Shown: piece after piece, positions 46,995 through 58,075 of the stretch | How the letters are laid out: the number at the start of each line of letters is the position of its first letter | Numbering within the stretch: the stretch's first letter is position 1 | Source of the DNA: Psococerastis gibbosa | Taxonomy: Eukaryota > Arthropoda > Insecta > Psocodea > Psocidae | Length of the DNA stretch: 64,000 bases | NCBI GenBank assembly: GCA_963971405.1 | Contig: OZ020487.1 | Coordinates: 8,963,344-9,027,343 of the forward strand | Direction of reading: 5' to 3' | Notes under the pieces: generated by a model | Database searches by the model: none | What the model was told of the DNA's origin: nothing | What the model saw: the letters and a program-made list of their open reading frames with translations, nothing else | Position numbers and translations under genes: made by a program

Positions 46995-47210
46995 ATGGAC
47001 CCTGGCCCATAGGATCCTTGGCCTATGCCAACGACCCTATGGATTTCGGACATGAACTTTTGGCCATTGGCAAACTGGTATACGACCTCGATGCCAACCT
47101 ACACCGGCTACAAGCGATAATGGACAAGCTGAGGCAAGCTTACCATCGACGCAATGAAACAGGCGAAAGCATGACTTAACCAAGTACAGATACGAGTCAA
47201 TCCGGAACCT
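46995..47210 (+). mobile_element. Dispersed repeat (CCAACGACCCCATGG family)
   Basis: ATGCCAACGACCCTATGGAT, CTGGTATACGACCTCGATGC and a GAAACAGGCGAAAGCATGAC stretch; related to 38495 and to 51790-52000 (-). Confidence 0.6.
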
Positions 47211-47544
47211 AAATAATTATCAAAGTTCAGCATAAGCTTGAAGCGCTACAGTTGAAGCGTTACAGTTTAGCACTTTTTATTCTTATGCAATATATAAAAT
47301 ATTAGAATGTCAATGTTGAAAGAAAAAATTCTAAAGATTATGCATGATGGTTTCCCTGAGAATGAACCAAAGTGACATGACCAAGACCTTCAATGGAGAA
47401 CATACTGTATATAAACAATATAAACTGAATAAAAAAGGCTATTATTTAGTCAGAAGGGGTTTTCCAAGCAACTATAGGTAAATACAGCCCGTGATGAAAG
47501 CTTCAACAGCAAATAAAAAAATTAAAAAAATAAAAAAATTAATC

Positions 47545-47690
47545 GTGTACAAAAAATTTAATGAATGTATCCGATTCACCTCTTCAGTCGCCCCAATGAG
47601 TAAATTAATACTTGTACTGAGTTACGACACGTCCCCGGCGCGTAGAGACTCACAAGTACAAGCACGCCCCCACCTTGCCATCGAAGTCGG
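47545..47690 (-). mobile_element. SINE-like element 2 copy
   Basis: Reverse copy ending CCATCGAAGTCGG; its right edge lies about 30 bp from the palindromic element at 47718. Confidence 0.72.
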
Positions 47691-47717
47691 AATTTCCATA
47701 ACGAAGACGGTGATGGA

Positions 47718-48107
47718 GATATCGCCTTTTCCAAGTCAAAGGGAAGTAACTTAAAAAAATCAAAATGAGTGTTTGGTATCAAAAAAAGCAGAAAAAAATT
47801 CTCCGTTGAATGAAACTGACGTAAATCAGAGAAAAAAATCTCGATTCAAATTAAATGAGTTAATTCTCTTTCTGAGCAACAAAATCCCCACATGTTCCGC
47901 TACTTGGTATAGAAGTAACTCCACTTCCTTCTCTACGGCCCGATTTGTATGGCTACAGCAGCCTGCTTCAAACTGAAGCAACTCGAGCTCCTTTATTCAT
48001 TTCATTTGAAAAAAATCAAACAGAAAAAAACGCCAAAACTGATTTTGCAATTTACTCGAAACTAAAAATTTTGAGTTACTTCCCTTTGACTCGGAAAAGG
48101 CGATATC
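47718..48107. mobile_element. Palindromic MITE-like element
   Basis: Inverted ends GATATCGCCTTTTCCAAGTC and GACTCGGAAAAGGCGATATC, continuing with AAAGGGAAGTAACTT on both sides. 390 bp. No target duplication identified; only copy in the window. Confidence 0.75.
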
Positions 48108-48840
48108 ACAGAGAAGAAAGGTGAAGATTGAGATTTAGATTTTGGTAAAGGAACAGAGAATGAAGTGCCAGACGAGGAAGTATCAGGCAAAGGGGAATAC
48201 AATAAAGCAAAGAAGCTGCAGAACAACTTGAGGGAGAACTAAACAGCAATTAAAAATATGATTGAAGTGATTGGGAAGGAGGACAATTCCAGGTACTGAA
48301 TGCACGTGATTAACATTTTAACAGTCCAGACTTTCCATAACTAGTTAGCTCTATCTCTGGAATATCAATGGCCAATAAAAGGAAAAAGGAGCCGCATGGC
48401 GGGCATTCATGGAATCATCTACTGTTCTTGTTTCCAGGAGAGAGGGGCAGCCATTTTAATGCAGACTTGCTATAGCAAAGACTTGCAGCTAGTTGCAGAA
48501 GATAGTCAGGTTGCCAACTGTACAATATATTACATTAAGTATTTAATACCAATTTAATTGAATAATAATGAAATGAAAAAACTACTTTATTGCAAATAAA
48601 ACAAAAGGCGAACAAGAAGACTATAAAGTCTTGTTTTCATGCTATAATAATAATAATATAAATATTAATAACAATTTAATTTAATTTATGAAATATTACG
48701 TAGTACTATACTTTGTTTTCTACGTATGTACATTTTTTTTTAAATTTGTCTAAAAATACTACGTTTTGGAAAAGTGATATATTTCTAAAAAAAAATTCAG
48801 CCATTCTCCAGGCTTTCTATAGGCTCAATTTACTTACTTA

Positions 48841-49266
48841 GCCGGCTATTTCAATTGCCAATTTTTCTTCAATAATTGATGAGATTTTTTCTTTACTCTA
48901 TGTCATTGTTCATTTTAACTTCCGCATGTTAAAATTGGTCAATAATCATAGAGCAAAATCACGCTTTGCAAACAATAACAAACTAAAATTAAACAATGGT
49001 GTCGTCTGGAAATGATAAATAATTGTAATTAATTTCTTGAGAACAAACAAATTATTTCATCATTTAAGTCATAAAATTTCTTGTAGATTAAAAAATTAAA
49101 AGAAAGACGGCGGGCAAACTTACAAAATTGGAGAATATTGAAAACAAAAATGGTCAATTATTAAAGACAAGTGGAATGAATTGTAAAAATGTAAAAGCAA
49201 CATTGATAATTTTCCGTTAATGACGTTGTCAAAATGGAAGAAAAATTGACAATTGGAATAGCCACC
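48841..49266. mobile_element. Palindromic MITE, core family A, TIR type 4
   Basis: Ends GGCTATTTCAATTGCCAATT and CAATTGGAATAGCCACC; arms have TTTTTCTTC. The diverged core (TTTACTCTATGTCATTG; AACAAACTAAAATTAAACAA) is recognisable. Flanks TTA and TCA. The most diverged of the set. Confidence 0.75.
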
Positions 49267-49755
49267 TCAGTATTTAGTCACTAAGCAAATATGTACTGTA
49301 CATTACATTATTATTATATTATTTACATTAATTATATTGTGCACCATATGAATGAATGAATAAATATTTAATGCCTCCCCATAATTATGCAGTACATAGC
49401 ACATGCAAGGAATCGAGCGCTAAGTACCCAAATGTGACTTGTATCGTCGAATGACAAATTTTCTATTTTTATTTATATTATATAATCTCGATACTTCGCC
49501 TAGTTTTTTAGCCCGCCATTTACTGGCGGATTCCGGCGGCTAACAGCTCAATCAGACTGATTGGTAAACTTAGCCAATGGACGGTTTGTGTTGATTGACG
49601 TTAATTGGCGCAAAGGATGGGAATGATTAATATTGCCACACAATATCCCTCGCTGTTCCGCCACGCTTTACAATTTCCTATGAGAATTTATACATCTCGC
49701 CCTAGGAGCCTCGTTCAAACATTACATAATCATTTCCCATTGCTTCTTAACTTAA

Positions 49756-51123
49756 GAGTGTACAGCCCGTAGGAAAGTGGCAGCGAGTTATACCTAGTTA
49801 AGTGTGTTATATCAAGTTAAGTTAACACACCGATAACCCGATAACCAAGCTTTACGAGCGTGCTATCCTAAACGCACTTCCAAGTTAGTTAAGTGTGCTA
49901 TTTAGCTTGCGTTGCGATCGAGAGCTCAGGTTTGACCGCCGCCATCTTTGTTTTTGTTGATTGAATTTAGTAGTATTTAAATTTATTTGTATAATCCATT
50001 ATCAAAAGCAATCGACTTCGATGGCCAGCTGGTAACGTGCTTGCAGTTTTGCGAGTCTTTACACGCCATGCGATCGGAGACGTGTCGTACTCATCACGGG
50101 TAATAGAGGCGACTGAAAAGGTCAATCGGATACATTCATTAAATGGTTTGTATGCGATTTATCTTTTTATAAAAAAAAAAAAAAAAAAAAAAATACCGTA
50201 AATACTTAAAATTATAATAACCAAAATGAACAAAAAAATATAAACAAATGTGGCACTAGAATAGAGTTCTGCCACTTTCTTTAAAATCGTGCCACGAACG
50301 TCTGACTAGTTACACATTGTTTACCCTGTTAAATATAGCATGATAACTCACTCCCGAGGTCCACTCACGATTGTGTGTTAACTTAGATAGCACATCTAAC
50401 TCGATATCAACTTTGTGAAGACCCCTATTAACTAAGCATGTTATTAAAGATTTGGCTCATCAAAGTTGTAGAAGACTACTTCATGCAACATATTATAAGA
50501 TATTTTTAATTTTCGAAATTGTAGTTTTTTCATAAACATGCAAATATTTTAAAAATGATAACTTTTCAAATATTTGCATGTTTATAAAAAAAACTACAAT
50601 TTCGAAAACTAAAAATACCTTATTATATGATGCGTGAAGTAGTCTTCTACAACTTTGATGAGCCAAATCTTTAATAACAGGCTTAGTTAATTAATTAAGA
50701 AAAGTGGGTGTGTGTACTTATGTACACGCGTGAGAAGTTATACTTCTTTGCCATCTCTAAAAATAAAAATAATACGTACGTATAGAACTAAAACACATTT
50801 GACGTTCAATTGTAATTTTTATCACAAACTTTTTATTAAATTTATTTCTTTATTTTGTAAATATTAAATAACCAGGTTAGGCATTAATAAATATTTAACA
50901 GTAATAATTTAATAATATTTAGTGTTAATAATTATATTAAATACAAATATTTTGATTTATATCAAGAAATAATACGTGCGGATAGAACTAAAACACGGGT
51001 ACAAAATGGCAGCTCCATTCTGTGAACTTTTTCTGTGAACTGCGCGCGCATCCCCAAAATTCACTCTCGATCGTAAAGAAGTATAACTTCAATAAAAAGT
51101 AGTAAATTTCGGGCTGTACACTC
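49756..51123. mobile_element. TTAA-flanked non-autonomous element with nested SINE
   Basis: Ends GAGTGTACAGCCCG and CGGGCTGTACACTC are perfect inverted repeats, with exact TTAA at 49752-49755 and 51124-51127. 1368 bp, no long ORF. Contains SINE-like element 2 (50012-50193) and a long hairpin (50440-50690) shared with 24941-25310. Fits a piggyBac-type insertion. Confidence 0.88.
50012..50193 (+). mobile_element. SINE-like element 2 with long poly-A tail
   Basis: Ends in a run of about 23 A (50171-50193), the best evidence that this family is mobilised through polyadenylated RNA. Confidence 0.82.
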
Positions 51124-51789
51124 TTAATTTAGGCCGATTTTAGACGATTCAAACGCCAGTTAATCGCCGAGATATTTGTCACGGGAGCAAATGGGTTGGT
51201 GAGTGGTGATGGGTGATGAAAAGTGAGAAAAAAACTTCCATTTCAGAAGTTTTCTATGCCGCTGGTGTGTTGCTGGCGTATCGCGGGGGAAAACTCCACA
51301 TCTACGACGAACCAGCGACAGAAAGTAGACTATGGGGTTTTGCACTAACTCATTAGCTCCATTGGGAAATTTTTCAGAGAATCAAAGGCGCTCAAATCGT
51401 CCGTATGAACGGGGCCATTATGTGTTTCAAATGTGATCCAACTTTCCTAAAGTTATTGGTTCGCCCCAAAATGTTTTCCCTGTGTTTTCAGTGATTTAGG
51501 ACTAAATCATATAAGTTAATAATTGATTGATTAATTGTTATTAAATTGAGTATCTTAGGGTAAAAACCACATAACATATGAGTGTCCACATTGCTGTTAA
51601 GTAAGGGGAGAACTGGTCGCCCGGCTACAGGACCGGAGACACACACAACGTTTCCATGCATGGACCAACTTCAGCAATCAGGATGTTTAAACAGCGGTAG
51701 TCCTGGTGTCCCAGGGCAACCTCATTGTCCAGTGCGCTCCAACTGGTAGTTCTGCTTTATAAAATCAGGACTCGTACTTGTAGGTTAGG

Positions 51790-52000
51790 TTAGGTTTGGT
51801 TAAGCCATGCTTTCGCCTGTTTCAAACGTCAATGGTAAGCTTGTCTCAGCTTGTTCTTTATCGTTTGTAGCCGGTCGAGAACGTATACCAGTTTGCCAAT
51901 AGCCAAAATTCATACGGAAACAATACGAATAATGTCTAAAATCCATGGGGTCGTTGGCATTGGACAAGGGCCACTATAAGTAGGCCTGGGTCCATAAAAA
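51790..52000 (-). mobile_element. Dispersed repeat (CCAACGACCCCATGG family)
   Basis: Reverse copy: GCTTTCGCCTGTTTCAAACG to CATGGGGTCGTTGGCATTGG. Confidence 0.6.
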
Positions 52001-52469
52001 GTACTTAAATAAATAACTGGCTGCTTATAAAATCAGACTAAATAGGTATATATAATATAATGGAAATTGCTACAGGCTAAAATATTCCCTAAGCCCAAAT
52101 AAGTTTTATGAAAAGAAGTAAAAAAAAGATGTTGTCGCCCTGACGCTCGTGCGTCAAGCCAATGCGACACGAAATCAACGAAAAGACCACGACTTCTTGC
52201 ATGGTTATTTCATGTCTTAGTAGGCCCACAGCGTGGGTATAGCCTTAATTGCATTGGCCACGCAAACAGGGGAGGGGCCCGAGGGGGGGGGGGAATACTC
52301 CATGTCAAAAATGTTAAATTGGCCGACATCCGTTTTAACATAAGTCAATTCCGAGTGTAATTATCTCCAGAAACCTCCACTCACAGTCAGCAAACAGTCA
52401 TCTACGGCTGTTAGATCACGTAGTCACGCAACATTTAGAAACCCACTGATGGGAGCGGTAATGCCAGGA

Positions 52470-52620
52470 AGACGACTGGCGGGAAAGTCCTTGAAACCGC
52501 TGGGAAGGATAAGTTGAAATTGACCTTCACGAGTAGGGAGTCCGTGAATGGTGGAGCGTTGTACAAAACCCAGATGACTGGAGGAGTGTTGTCGAGCAGC
52601 CAGAAGAAGAAGACTGACGG
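52470..52620 (+). mobile_element. LINE 3' tail with (GAA)n
   Basis: CAGGAAGACGACTGGCGGGA, ATGACTGGAGGAGTGTTGTC and CAGCCAGAAGAAGAAG; same family as 42340, 62310 and 28895. Confidence 0.6.
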
Positions 52621-52864
52621 GCGTAAAAATTTATTTTTGCAGTCATTTTTCGAACGAATTTGACAACGTTCCCTTCCCCCGCTGCGGGCCTACTATGGCG
52701 ATTATTTTTTATCTGGGATTAAAAATGCAACCAAGATAATTTTTAAATGGAAAGTGCTGTTCAAAATATTTTTTTTACATTTTACAGTATTGTTTACAGT
52801 TTAAGATAATACCAAATCACTGAAGTAGTATAGGTAGATATGAGCAGTTGAAAATATAAACAAA

Positions 52865-52918
52865 CTAGGTTGGCTTAGTAATAGTACAAAAAAAGTCCTT
52901 ATTTATTTATTTATTTAA
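52865..52918 (+). mobile_element. SINE1 3' fragment
   Basis: TAGGTTGGCTTAGTAATAG plus (TTTA)n tail. Confidence 0.7.
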
Positions 52919-53539
52919 TACAAGTGAGTTTTTCTTTCTAATATGGCGTAGGCAAGGAATCATTCAAAACGCCCTATGCATGTGTGCGTGTGTAAGTGGG
53001 TGTGTGTGTGCCCGTATTTGCATTCAGTTTTTAGATTGTACCTGTAATTATTGCTTACCCCCTAGTTGAGTGTTAGAGAGGGCCAACTTAAATTCCGCTG
53101 GGGTGGCTTATGCCAAAATTAATTGTCAATGGCCTTGATTACACACGTTAATATTTATTGGATCCAATGTATTATTCAATGGAAGAAATATTTGCAATGT
53201 TTATGAAGAAGTACTATTGTAGAGTTCTAAATTTAGATATCTATTGTACAATATATGAGGGAGCACTTCAGCTTTTGTTCAAATTTAAAAGTAATTAAGA
53301 AAATACACGAATTGTTATATTATAAGGTATTACGCTTTCCAATTTTTCCTGGACCCATATTTATTGGATATCTATTGTTCCAATATTCAAGTGTGTAATA
53401 GGGGGGGGGGGGGGGTAGAGAGATTAAATGAACGTCATATGCCAAATCATAAGCGCCGAATTAACAAAATCCATAGGTTTGGTGAGGATAAAATAATTGC
53501 AGTTACATTTGTTTTATATTATTTTCTTTATATTTAATT

Positions 53540-53707
53540 TAATAAAAGGTTAATCGCACACAAACAATTTAATGAATGTATCCGACTGACCTCTTCAGTC
53601 GCCTCTGTAGGCTAGTACCCGTGTTGAGTTACGACACGTCTCCGATCGCATAGTATATAGAGACTCGCACAAGTAGAAGCACGCTACCACCATGCCATCG
53701 AAGGCGA
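53540..53707 (-). mobile_element. SINE-like element 2 copy
   Basis: AAGGTTAATCGCACACAAAC to ACCATGCCATCGAAGG, reverse orientation. Followed by a duplicated AT-rich unit (CTCTACACAAAATAAAATAT) at 53743-53810. Confidence 0.78.
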
Positions 53708-54092
53708 TACCAGCTTTTTTTTCGCATCCTTTATAATAAATCTCTACACAAAATAAAATATATAAAATATAATAATCTCTACACAAAATAAAATATATAA
53801 AATATAATAATAATAAAATAAGATATAAAATGTAACGTAAATACTGGAATGGATGAAAATAAAACAATCAGGAAAATTTTAACTTACCCGCTACCCATCG
53901 TAATGAAAGCAATCAGCAATTGGATATTATCAAACTTACCTATAAATTAAAATAAAGAATTCTTAGCATTGAGTACGCTCCAGTGTAATGGGAAACAAAA
54001 TCCCACAATACGTCTGGCAGCTGACGCCAGCACTTAATTCATTTCCGATATTTCGATACCTGGCTAGTAGCGAATTCGGAATATCACCAGCC

Positions 54093-54831
54093 TGATCATG
54101 GCGGTTTGGGATTATTACATTAATATATATTTTTATTACCGCAGTAGTAAGATGGCACGTGACGGTGTTAAAATATGCGCGAATAACTCAAATTAATAAA
54201 TTATCAGAATACACTAGCAACTGAGAAAGATTGCATTGTTTAATAATTGAAGAAAGTACCATATAAACATTCAAATGTACGGGTGGAATTTGGAAATTTG
54301 ATAAGAATTTTAATTAATGTGTCTACATCTAAGGGAGAAAAAATTGTTGTTGTTGTTTTTAACGCCTGCTTTCATAATTTCTGCTTTAAGCAACCCTGTC
54401 AGCCTGGCAGGTGGAGTGAGTCTGTTTGTTAACTTGAGGCTCCCTAAGGGCAGACTCTTTCACCTCAGGGAAAGGGGAGTTGACTAACAGGGTGGACCTC
54501 CTGATTATAGTGGGTTCCGAACCACTTGGGGAACATGGTAAAGTCACACGATTAAATCGGAGGTGACCAGGACTCGACTTATACTGCCTAAGCGCGTTAT
54601 CATGTCCCACCAGGTTCCCCTGCCAACGCTGTGCACACTACCAAGTTGCCGCAGTTTGAAACATACTCTGCTCTAATGGAATCAACATGGTAAGGTCAAA
54701 AGAGAAAAAATTGAAAACTCACCAAAAATTTTAATTTATCAATTTGAATTTCCCGCGCATTTGCATTCATTTGTTTAAAACAATTGAATAAACCTCGGTA
54801 TTATAATAATCTCAAATCGCCATGATCAGGC
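54093..54831. mobile_element. Non-autonomous element interrupted by a LINE-like insertion
   Basis: Inverted ends CCTGATCATGGCGGTTTGGG (left) and AATCGCCATGATCAGG (right). Interior matches 38855-39235. Without the insertion (54347-54701) and its duplicated target, it would be about 372 bp. Confidence 0.8.
54347..54701 (-). mobile_element. (CAA)n-tailed LINE-like insertion with 12-bp target duplication
   Basis: GAGAAAAAATTG is repeated exactly at 54335-54346 and 54702-54713. The insert starts with (TTG)n on + (a CAA tail on the - strand) and carries CAACCCTGTCAGCCTGG and CACCAGGTTCCCCTGCCA. Short, 5'-truncated retroelement copy. Confidence 0.88.
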
Positions 54832-55109
54832 TCCAGTACCAGGTAGCTCAGCATGGTTTACAGCCGGTTTTTTGACGCGAACTCACTTCGCCATCTTGCC
54901 CATAAGAAATATACATCGCCGCCTTTAAAGAAAACTCTTGTAATTCGAAACACAACGTCTTCCAGTTTCTAGTGGGATCGTAGACTAATAGTAAGTGGAA
55001 TCAAATGGATATTGAAGTCTTCATAACCATACGTACTGGAAAAGGACAAACCCCCGACATAACTTAATATTTAATACAATACAATATATATTTCAGTTAA
55101 ATTATACGA

Positions 55110-55190
55110 TAAAAGTAGAGTATAAAATAAAATGGTCAGAATATCGTCAAAATCAGTTAGTTCTGTCATTGTGATTGTGCTAGGGCCTCA
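55110..55190. mobile_element. Dispersed repeat fragment
   Basis: Matches 12137-12235 in reverse: ATATCGTCAAAATCAGTTAG, TTCTGTCATTGTG, GGGCCTCAGTGACA. Confidence 0.55.
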
Positions 55191-55212
55191 GTGACAGTGT
55201 AGAAAGCTTTCT

Positions 55213-55380
55213 CTAAGAAATAGAGTTAGAAGCATTTTTCGCCGCTCTCAGTTTAATCGGGAGTTTTCTAAGGTAGGCGAAACCTTGTAGTATAGGATCC
55301 AGTCGCTCACACTTGGCTGTGCGTGGCGCTGGCTCTACAAGGTCTCCCCATTTGGTTTTGAACGGAGTGTAGAATTCCAT
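55213..55380 (-). CDS. Unassigned 55-residue reading frame
   Basis: ATG at 55378-55380 to a stop at 55213-55215. It encodes a basic, proline-containing peptide beginning MEFYTPFKTKWG and including LVEPAPRTAKCERLDPILQG. It matches no family I recognise. Its composition looks more protein-like than neighbouring chance frames, but it adjoins a dispersed repeat (55110-55190) and could belong to that element, or be chance. No splice or promoter evidence. Confidence 0.2.
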   Translation of the reverse strand: MEFYTPFKTKWGDLVEPAPRTAKCERLDPILQGFAYLRKLPIKLRAAKNASNSIS

Positions 55381-56053
55381 TTACGGTAGGAAAACCGACT
55401 GACAGTTGCTGGGAGCCTTTCCCACAAGAATCATCGTAGCACCAACAAACTTAACTAAAAAACTAAAAATCAATTTCTTGGCTAAACACGGAAAAATAAA
55501 TCACTGTCAGTAAGATCTGATGCAAAAGTAACATTTCATAGGAAGACAAACATCCCTAAGACCTCTTCATGAAGATAAGATCCACCCCATTTCATTTCAC
55601 CTTTCTCCATTCAAAATTTATAACATTTTCACGAAGAATTGAGAACTAAGGAATTTAAACTGTCGCTTCGCAGAGATTAAGAAAATGGTCTATAATCCAT
55701 CTTCCGTAAGACATTCCAATATTTCTCACGATTTTCCATCTAAATTGAAATTTTGGCAGTAATGTCTTTCGACGTTGTTACGCAGGGCCGAAATCGGGGT
55801 GGTGAAGAATGTATCTCATAGTTTAGGGCAACGAGAGCCCCCTTTCAGATTCAAATCGTGTCAAAATAAACTTCCAAATACTTCTTCGATCGAATAAATA
55901 TTTGAGTGTGTAATCAGGACCATTAAGAAATAAATAAAACATTACTTTAAATTTATAAAATAATAAGTGGTATTTTCTAAAAATTACACAAATCGCCAAA
56001 ACTAAATTTAAGTTGTTTTGTAACATTTTTATTAGTGTAAAAGGTTGTTTTAA

Positions 56054-56422
56054 GGGCAAACCGGAGTCGCCTACATTCCATTTCTGTGGAAACTTTAATT
56101 TCTCATGAAATATGGAACGCAGAACAATGAAAAAATGCTGAATGGCAAGAAGCATTTTTTCTCCTAATTTTGATGTATAGTATGTGGCCTTAACTAACCC
56201 CAATTCGCCACAGTTGATGAACTCCTGAGTGACCGTTATTTTTTGTGTACAGTTCACAAACTATAGCCGATCGGTATTGATGATTGCAACATACTATACA
56301 TAGCAAAATTAGGAGAAAACATTCTTCTTGTCATTGAGCATTTTTTCATTGTTTTGCGTTCCATATTTCATGAGAAATTAAAGTTTGCACAGAAAAGCAA
56401 TATCGGAGACTCCGGTTTGCCC
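56054..56422. mobile_element. Palindromic TTAA-flanked MITE
   Basis: Ends GGGCAAACCGGAGTC and GACTCCGGTTTGCCC; inverted arms extend about 130 bp (TTTCTCATGAAATATGGAAC; AAATGCTNAATG; TCTCCTAATTTTG). Exact TTAA at 56050-56053 and 56423-56426. An open frame across the palindrome (55823-56257, -) is not a host gene. Confidence 0.9.
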
Positions 56423-56532
56423 TTAATATTACTTTTTAATAGCCTTTCACTACTGGGACAAGGTAACATTCAATTGGATTTACATGGGCAGTTCATGTGG
56501 TCCATGGTAAGTTGGCAAACTGCTGTACATTA

Positions 56533-56705
56533 AATAAATAAATAAATAATGACTTTTTGTTTTAATGCCAAGCCAACCTAGCGGAGTTAGGGCAATAAAG
56601 CCCTCTCTTACACTATACTAGGAAGGCCCGGGACCGCCTGCTTTACATGCCCTCCGCAGCATGGCCAGAAAATGTAGCATGTGTGGGACTCGAACTACTC
56701 GGACT
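56533..56705 (-). mobile_element. SINE1 copy, head truncated
   Basis: (AAAT)n tail and body present; sequence diverges just after the B box (GGGACTCGAAC), so the A-box half is lost. Confidence 0.8.
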
Positions 56706-57233
56706 ACATTGATGTTGCATGAAAACCGGAGATAGGAACTGCTATAGTAAACTAGGAAAACAACACACGTGCGCATATTTCAAAAAGCAGCCCGGTTCAG
56801 TACTCCAATCATAAAAGTGAGCAGAAAATTCAGATGCCCATTAATTAAAAAAAAGTAAACAATGACTACAAAGCTCCGCGGATTTATTATAAATATTAAA
56901 TGGGCAGATAACCGACTCGCTAATGGTTGGGGCGCGTATGGAAATTGAAAATTTAAGAGGCATATCCGGGAAAATGTCACCAGCTATCGATCCAATATAG
57001 GCTTCCATTAATCATGCAGGTTAACCATCCAAAAAATTAAATTCCCCCGACAATTTGTAGGATAACGCGTAATTTAAACGTCTATATACCCTACGCCAGG
57101 CTTGCTTTGCATCAACAGTAAATTTATAAAAATACCAAGCCACCATGTGACGGGTTCGATGAAAATGAAAGCAATATCCCCAATGCAATTTACAGGCATA
57201 GCGTATTTGAATAAGAATAGTTATCTAATAGAT

Positions 57234-57428
57234 CGTCAAGACATGTAGTGTAGATTGTAGAGTAGTGGTAGAGACTCCAAATTTCACCCGAAAGGTTGTC
57301 GGTTCCTAAATTTTCATGTAAAGCAGGCGGTCACGGGTTTTCCTAGTTGAGTGTAAAAGAGGGCTTTATAGCCCCAACTCCACTAGGTGTAATAGAACAA
57401 AAAGTAAATATTTATTTATTTATTTATA
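57234..57428 (+). mobile_element. SINE1 copy with duplicated head and internal deletion
   Basis: The GTAGTGTAG/GTAGAGTAG head phrase is doubled, and about 25 bp between the B box and the body is missing. (TATT)n tail at 57409-57427. Confidence 0.8.
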
Positions 57429-57546
57429 ATGTAAAACAATAAAATCATTGTACTTGTCATTGTAGGATTCATCTTGGCCTAGTCATAAAGCAAACTATCA
57501 CACAAAGTAAATAAATAAGTCCCAAATGAAAATAAAACATTTCTTT

Positions 57547-57690
57547 AAAAGGTTAATCGCATGCAAACAATTTAATGAATGTATCCGATTGACCTCTTCA
57601 GTCGCCTCTATAGGTTGAGTTACGACACATCTCCGATCGTATGGCGTATAGAGACTCGCACAAGTAGAAGCACGCTACCACCTTGGTATT
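57547..57690 (-). mobile_element. SINE-like element 2 copy
   Basis: AAGGTTAATCGCATGCAAAC to CTACCACCTTGGTATTGAAG, reverse orientation. Confidence 0.78.
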
Positions 57691-57807
57691 GAAGTATTTA
57701 CGAGGCTCTCAGAACCCCTTACTAATTAGTTTTCATTGGATTCCTAACAGTGGCCTAACAAAGACCCTAACAGGCTAACCAGGTCAATCTCTATGAATTC
57801 TTTAAGG

Positions 57808-57837
57808 GAATCAGAATCAGAATCAGAATCAGAATCA
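57808..57837 (-). repeat. (TGATTC)5 LINE 3' tail
   Basis: Five exact hexamers at the 3' end of the LINE, read on the - strand. Confidence 0.9.
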
Positions 57838-58075
57838 GTATAATCCGTTTAAGTGCCAGGACATAGCTGGATTCACATCGTCAAAAATTGAAGTACAAAA
57901 AAAAATGACTATCACAATAATATTAGCCTACATTACTATCACAATAATATTAGCCTACACTACTATCACAATAATATTACATTAATAATAAATATTACAT
58001 TAATATTACATTAATAATAAATATTACATTAATAATTTACCACGAGGGTTTCGTTATCAGTGCATAGGCCTATAC

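Noticed and set aside
51783-51797. Insect telomeric TTAGG repeat
   Set aside because: Only two to three imperfect units (GGTTAGGTTAGG) at the edge of a dispersed repeat; too short to indicate a telomere or internal telomeric site.
55823-56257. 144-residue open frame on the - strand as a gene
   Set aside because: Much of it lies in a palindromic TTAA-flanked MITE and no protein motif is visible; it is a by-product of the inverted arms.
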